From Alphaproteobacteria bacterium (lineage in GTDB: Bacteria; Pseudomonadota; Alphaproteobacteria; Rhodospirillales; Rhodospirillaceae), in assembly GCA_030604885.1 (NCBI GenBank), contig JAUVUZ010000014.1:26588-90587 (forward strand): a DNA stretch of 64,000 nt. Reading direction: 5' to 3'. The position numbers were made by a program, and so were the translations under genes. Shown piece by piece: positions 61,508 to 64,000 of the stretch (positions are counted from its first letter, which is position 1; each line of letters begins with the position of its first letter). Below the pieces are notes generated by a model that did no database searches, was not told the DNA's origin, and saw only the letters and a list, made by a program, of their open reading frames with translations.

Positions 61508-62782
61508 TCAACGCTCCAGCGCGCGCCACGCGATATCGCGGCGACAGAACCCTTCCGGCCAGTCGATCCGGTCCACCGCGGTGTAGGCGCGCTCCCGCGC
61601 CTCCGCCACCGTGCGGCCGCGCGCGGCGACGCCCAGCACCCGGCCGCCGTCGGCGAGGATGCGTCCGTCCGCGTCGGCGCGGGTCCCGGCGTGGAACACC
61701 ACCGCCTCGGGCACCGCGTCGGCGGCGGCGAGGTTGCGGATCTCGGTGCCCTTGAGCGGCGTGCCGGGGTAGCCCTTGGCCGCCATCACCACCACCAGGG
61801 CGGCGGCGTCGAACCATTCCGGCTCCGCCGTGCCGAGGCGCCCCTCGGCGGCGGCCAGCAGCAGCGGCACCAGGTCCGACTTCAGGCGGCTCATCAGCAC
61901 CTGGCACTCCGGGTCGCCGAAGCGGACGTTGAACTCGATCAGGCGCGGCCCCTGGGGGCCGATCATCAGCCCGGCGAACAGCACGCCGGTGAAGGGATGC
62001 CCCTCCGCCGCCATGCCCGCCACCGTCGGCGCCACGATCTTCGCCATCACCTCGTCGACGATCTCGGGCGTCACCACCGGCGCCGGGGCGTAGGCGCCCA
62101 TGCCACCGGTGTTGGGGCCGGTGTCGCCGTCGCCGACGCGCTTGTGGTCCTGCGCCGCGCCGAAGGCCACCGCCGTGGTGCCGTCGCAGAGGGCGAAGAA
62201 GCTCGCCTCCTCGCCTTGCAGAAACTCCTCGATCACCACCTCGCCGCCCGCCGCGCCGAACGCGCGCTCGGTCATGATGGTGTCGACGGCGGCGAGCGCG
62301 TCCGCCTCGTTGGGGCACACCACCACGCCCTTGCCCGCCGCGAGGCCATCGGCCTTCACCACGATCGGCGCGCCCTGGGCGCGGATGTAGGCCTTGGCCG
62401 CCTCGGCGTCGGTGAAGCGGGCGTAGGCGGCGGTGGGAATGCCGTGGCGGGCGCAGAAGTCCTTCATGAAGCCCTTCGAGCCTTCGAGCCGCGCCGCCGC
62501 CGCGCTCGGGCCGAACGCGGGAATCCCCGCCGCCGCCAGCGCGTCCGTCAGCCCCGCCACCAGCGGCCCCTCCGGCCCCACCACCACCAGGCCGACGCCC
62601 TTGGCCTTGGCCGCCGCGACGATGCCGTCGATGTCGTCCACCGCCACCGGCAGGCACTCGGCCACCTGCGCGATGCCCGGGTTGCCGGGCGCGCAAAACA
62701 GCGCCTCGCACAGCGGCGAACGCTGGATCGCCCAGCACAGCGCGTGCTCACGTCCGCCGGAGCCGACCACCAGAATCTTCAT
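61508..62782 (-). CDS. purD: Phosphoribosylamine-glycine ligase
   Basis: 424 residues, full length. ATP-dependent second step of purine synthesis (GAR synthetase). Diagnostic blocks: [76 protein letters not shown] and [19 protein letters not shown] (shown in parts). ATG at 62782 with AAGGGAAAG upstream. It diverges from xseA. Confidence 0.98.
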   Translation of the reverse strand: MKILVVGSGGREHALCWAIQRSPLCEALFCAPGNPGIAQVAECLPVAVDDIDGIVAAAKAKGVGLVVVGPEGPLVAGLTDALAAAGIPAFGPSAAAARLEGSKGFMKDFCARHGIPTAAYARFTDAEAAKAYIRAQGAPIVVKADGLAAGKGVVVCPNEADALAAVDTIMTERAFGAAGGEVVIEEFLQGEEASFFALCDGTTAVAFGAAQDHKRVGDGDTGPNTGGMGAYAPAPVVTPEIVDEVMAKIVAPTVAGMAAEGHPFTGVLFAGLMIGPQGPRLIEFNVRFGDPECQVLMSRLKSDLVPLLLAAAEGRLGTAEPEWFDAAALVVVMAAKGYPGTPLKGTEIRNLAAADAVPEAVVFHAGTRADADGRILADGGRVLGVAARGRTVAEARERAYTAVDRIDWPEGFCRRDIAWRALER

Positions 62783-62869
62783 CGGAACTTTCCCTTTCCC
62801 CGAATGCCTGCCAGAGTGTAGTCGATTGCGACCCCGCGGCAACAGCCGCTTTTCCGCTCGCAGGACCCC

Positions 62870-64000
62870 ATGGCCGATCCGACCCACAACCAGCCCGATC
62901 TCTCGGTCTCCGGCCTCGCCGCGGCGCTCAAGACCACCATCGAGACCGCCTTCGGCCTGGTGCGGGTGCGGGGCGAGATCTCGCAGCCCAAGACCGTCGG
63001 CTCGGGCCACTGCTATCTCCGCCTCAAGGACGACAAGGCGGTGCTGGAGGCGGTGATCTGGCGCGGCGCGCTGGCGCGGATGTCGGTGCGGCCGGAGGAC
63101 GGCCTGGAGGTGATCGCCACCGGCCGCCTCACCACCTACGGCGCCCGCTCGCAATACCAGCTGATCGTCGAAAACCTCGAAATCGCGGGCGAGGGCGCGC
63201 TGCTCAAGCTGCTCGAGGACCGCCGCCGCAAGCTCGCCGCCGAGGGGCTGTTCGCGCCCGAGCGCAAGCGGCCGATCCCGACGCTGCCCGAGGTGATCGG
63301 CGTCGTCACCTCGCCCACCGGCGCGGTGATCCGCGACATCCTCCACCGCCTGCGCGAACGCTTTCCCCGCCGCGTGCTGGTGTGGCCGGTGCGGGTGCAG
63401 GGCGAGGGCGCGGCCGCCGAGATCGCCGCCGCCATCGAGGGCTTCTGCCGTCTGCCGGAAACCGGGCCGGTGCCCCGCCCCGACGTGCTGATCGTCGCGC
63501 GCGGCGGCGGCAGCCTCGAAGACCTCTGGCCGTTCAACGAGGAGATCGTCGTCCGCGCCGCCGCCGCCTGCACCATTCCGCTGATCTCGGCGGTGGGCCA
63601 CGAAACCGACACCACCCTGATCGACTTCGCCGCCGATCTGCGCGCCCCCACCCCCACCGGCGCGGCGGAAAAGGCGGTGCCGGTGCGCCTCGACCTGCTG
63701 GCGCGGGTGTCCGAACTCGGCGCCCGCCTGCCCCGCGCCCTCGCCACCGACATCGAAAGCCGCGCCCGCCACCTGGAAGCCCTGGCGCGCGGCCTGCCGC
63801 AGCCCGAACGCCTGCTGGGCGAGGCGACCCAGCGCCTCGACGACCGCGCCGAACGCCTCGCGGGCTGCGTCGCCGCCCGCCTCGACCGCACCGGCGAGCG
63901 CCTCGACGCCCTCGCCCTGCGCCTGCGCACCCCGCGCGAGGTGGCCGACCGCGCCGGGCTGCGCCTCGACGCCGCCGCCCAGACCCTCGACACCCTCGCC
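62870..64000 (+). CDS. xseA: Exodeoxyribonuclease VII large subunit (5' part, runs off the window)
   Basis: 377 codons visible. The N-terminal OB-fold region ([27 protein letters not shown]) and the catalytic core [40 protein letters not shown] and [28 protein letters not shown] are typical of XseA. With XseB it degrades single-stranded DNA. The C-terminal coiled-coil begins at the right edge. ATG at 62870 behind AGGA. Confidence 0.97.
   Translation, partial: MADPTHNQPDLSVSGLAAALKTTIETAFGLVRVRGEISQPKTVGSGHCYLRLKDDKAVLEAVIWRGALARMSVRPEDGLEVIATGRLTTYGARSQYQLIVENLEIAGEGALLKLLEDRRRKLAAEGLFAPERKRPIPTLPEVIGVVTSPTGAVIRDILHRLRERFPRRVLVWPVRVQGEGAAAEIAAAIEGFCRLPETGPVPRPDVLIVARGGGSLEDLWPFNEEIVVRAAAACTIPLISAVGHETDTTLIDFAADLRAPTPTGAAEKAVPVRLDLLARVSELGARLPRALATDIESRARHLEALARGLPQPERLLGEATQRLDDRAERLAGCVAARLDRTGERLDALALRLRTPREVADRAGLRLDAAAQTLDTLA

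Overview
The window is about 64 kb of very GC-rich, gene-dense bacterial chromosome. Family content points to an alphaproteobacterium of the Rhodospirillales type: a DUF2336 protein, an alphaproteobacterial-style groESL operon behind a CIRCE operator, HD-GYP and GGDEF regulators, and dapD-dapE. It is a diazotroph, because nifB, nifA, nifL and a complete rnf operon are present. Genus and species cannot be read from the sequence alone. I see no insertion sequence, phage gene, CRISPR array or rRNA, and one tRNA gene.

Layout. 1-14.4 kb is the nitrogen-fixation region. nifB (minus, running off the left edge) has its own sigma-54 promoter, IHF site and NifA site. A block of unrelated genes follows (acuI-like reductase with its GntR regulator, a hemolysin III protein, an orphan amino-acid-type binding protein, a 2-hydroxyacid dehydrogenase). 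Then nifL-nifA (minus) diverges from rnfABCDGEH (plus). One NifA-binding site lies between two sigma-54 promoters that face away from each other. This arrangement, with a NifL co-regulator and a NifA lacking the alphaproteobacterial cysteine cluster, resembles Azotobacter and Pseudomonas stutzeri more than typical alphaproteobacteria, and is the most notable feature of the window.

14.4-35 kb holds signalling genes (FIST sensor plus PAS-GGDEF cyclase, a second PAS-GAF-GGDEF cyclase, a DUF2336 protein), an NdvB-like beta-1,3-glucan synthase (GH17 fused to GT2), an MHS-type transporter, argG, rlmN, an OmpA-like lipoprotein, the dapD-dapE lysine genes, a nucleotidase, a tyrosine phosphatase and an MsbA-like exporter. 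35-44 kb holds a fused LivHM permease with LivG, a polyprenyl-phosphate glycosyltransferase with a DedA-like protein, groES-groEL, a chemoreceptor with an HBM-type sensor, and a TerB protein.

44-53 kb looks like a monocarboxylate uptake region: an oxalate/formate-antiporter family transporter, a SatP-type acetate transporter behind a long leader, tRNA-Leu(CAA), then a DUF4212 / sodium-solute symporter pair followed by a DUF294 signalling protein and a DnaQ-like exonuclease. 53-64 kb is mixed: amino-acid permease with an exported methyltransferase-fold protein, DJ-1/PfpI protein, LysR regulator, MaoC-like hydratase, a second membrane GH17 protein, an HD-GYP protein with a degenerate receiver, purD, and the start of xseA (running off the right edge). 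GC-rich palindromes with three-base loops recur at gene ends (5508-5650 and 22110-22188).
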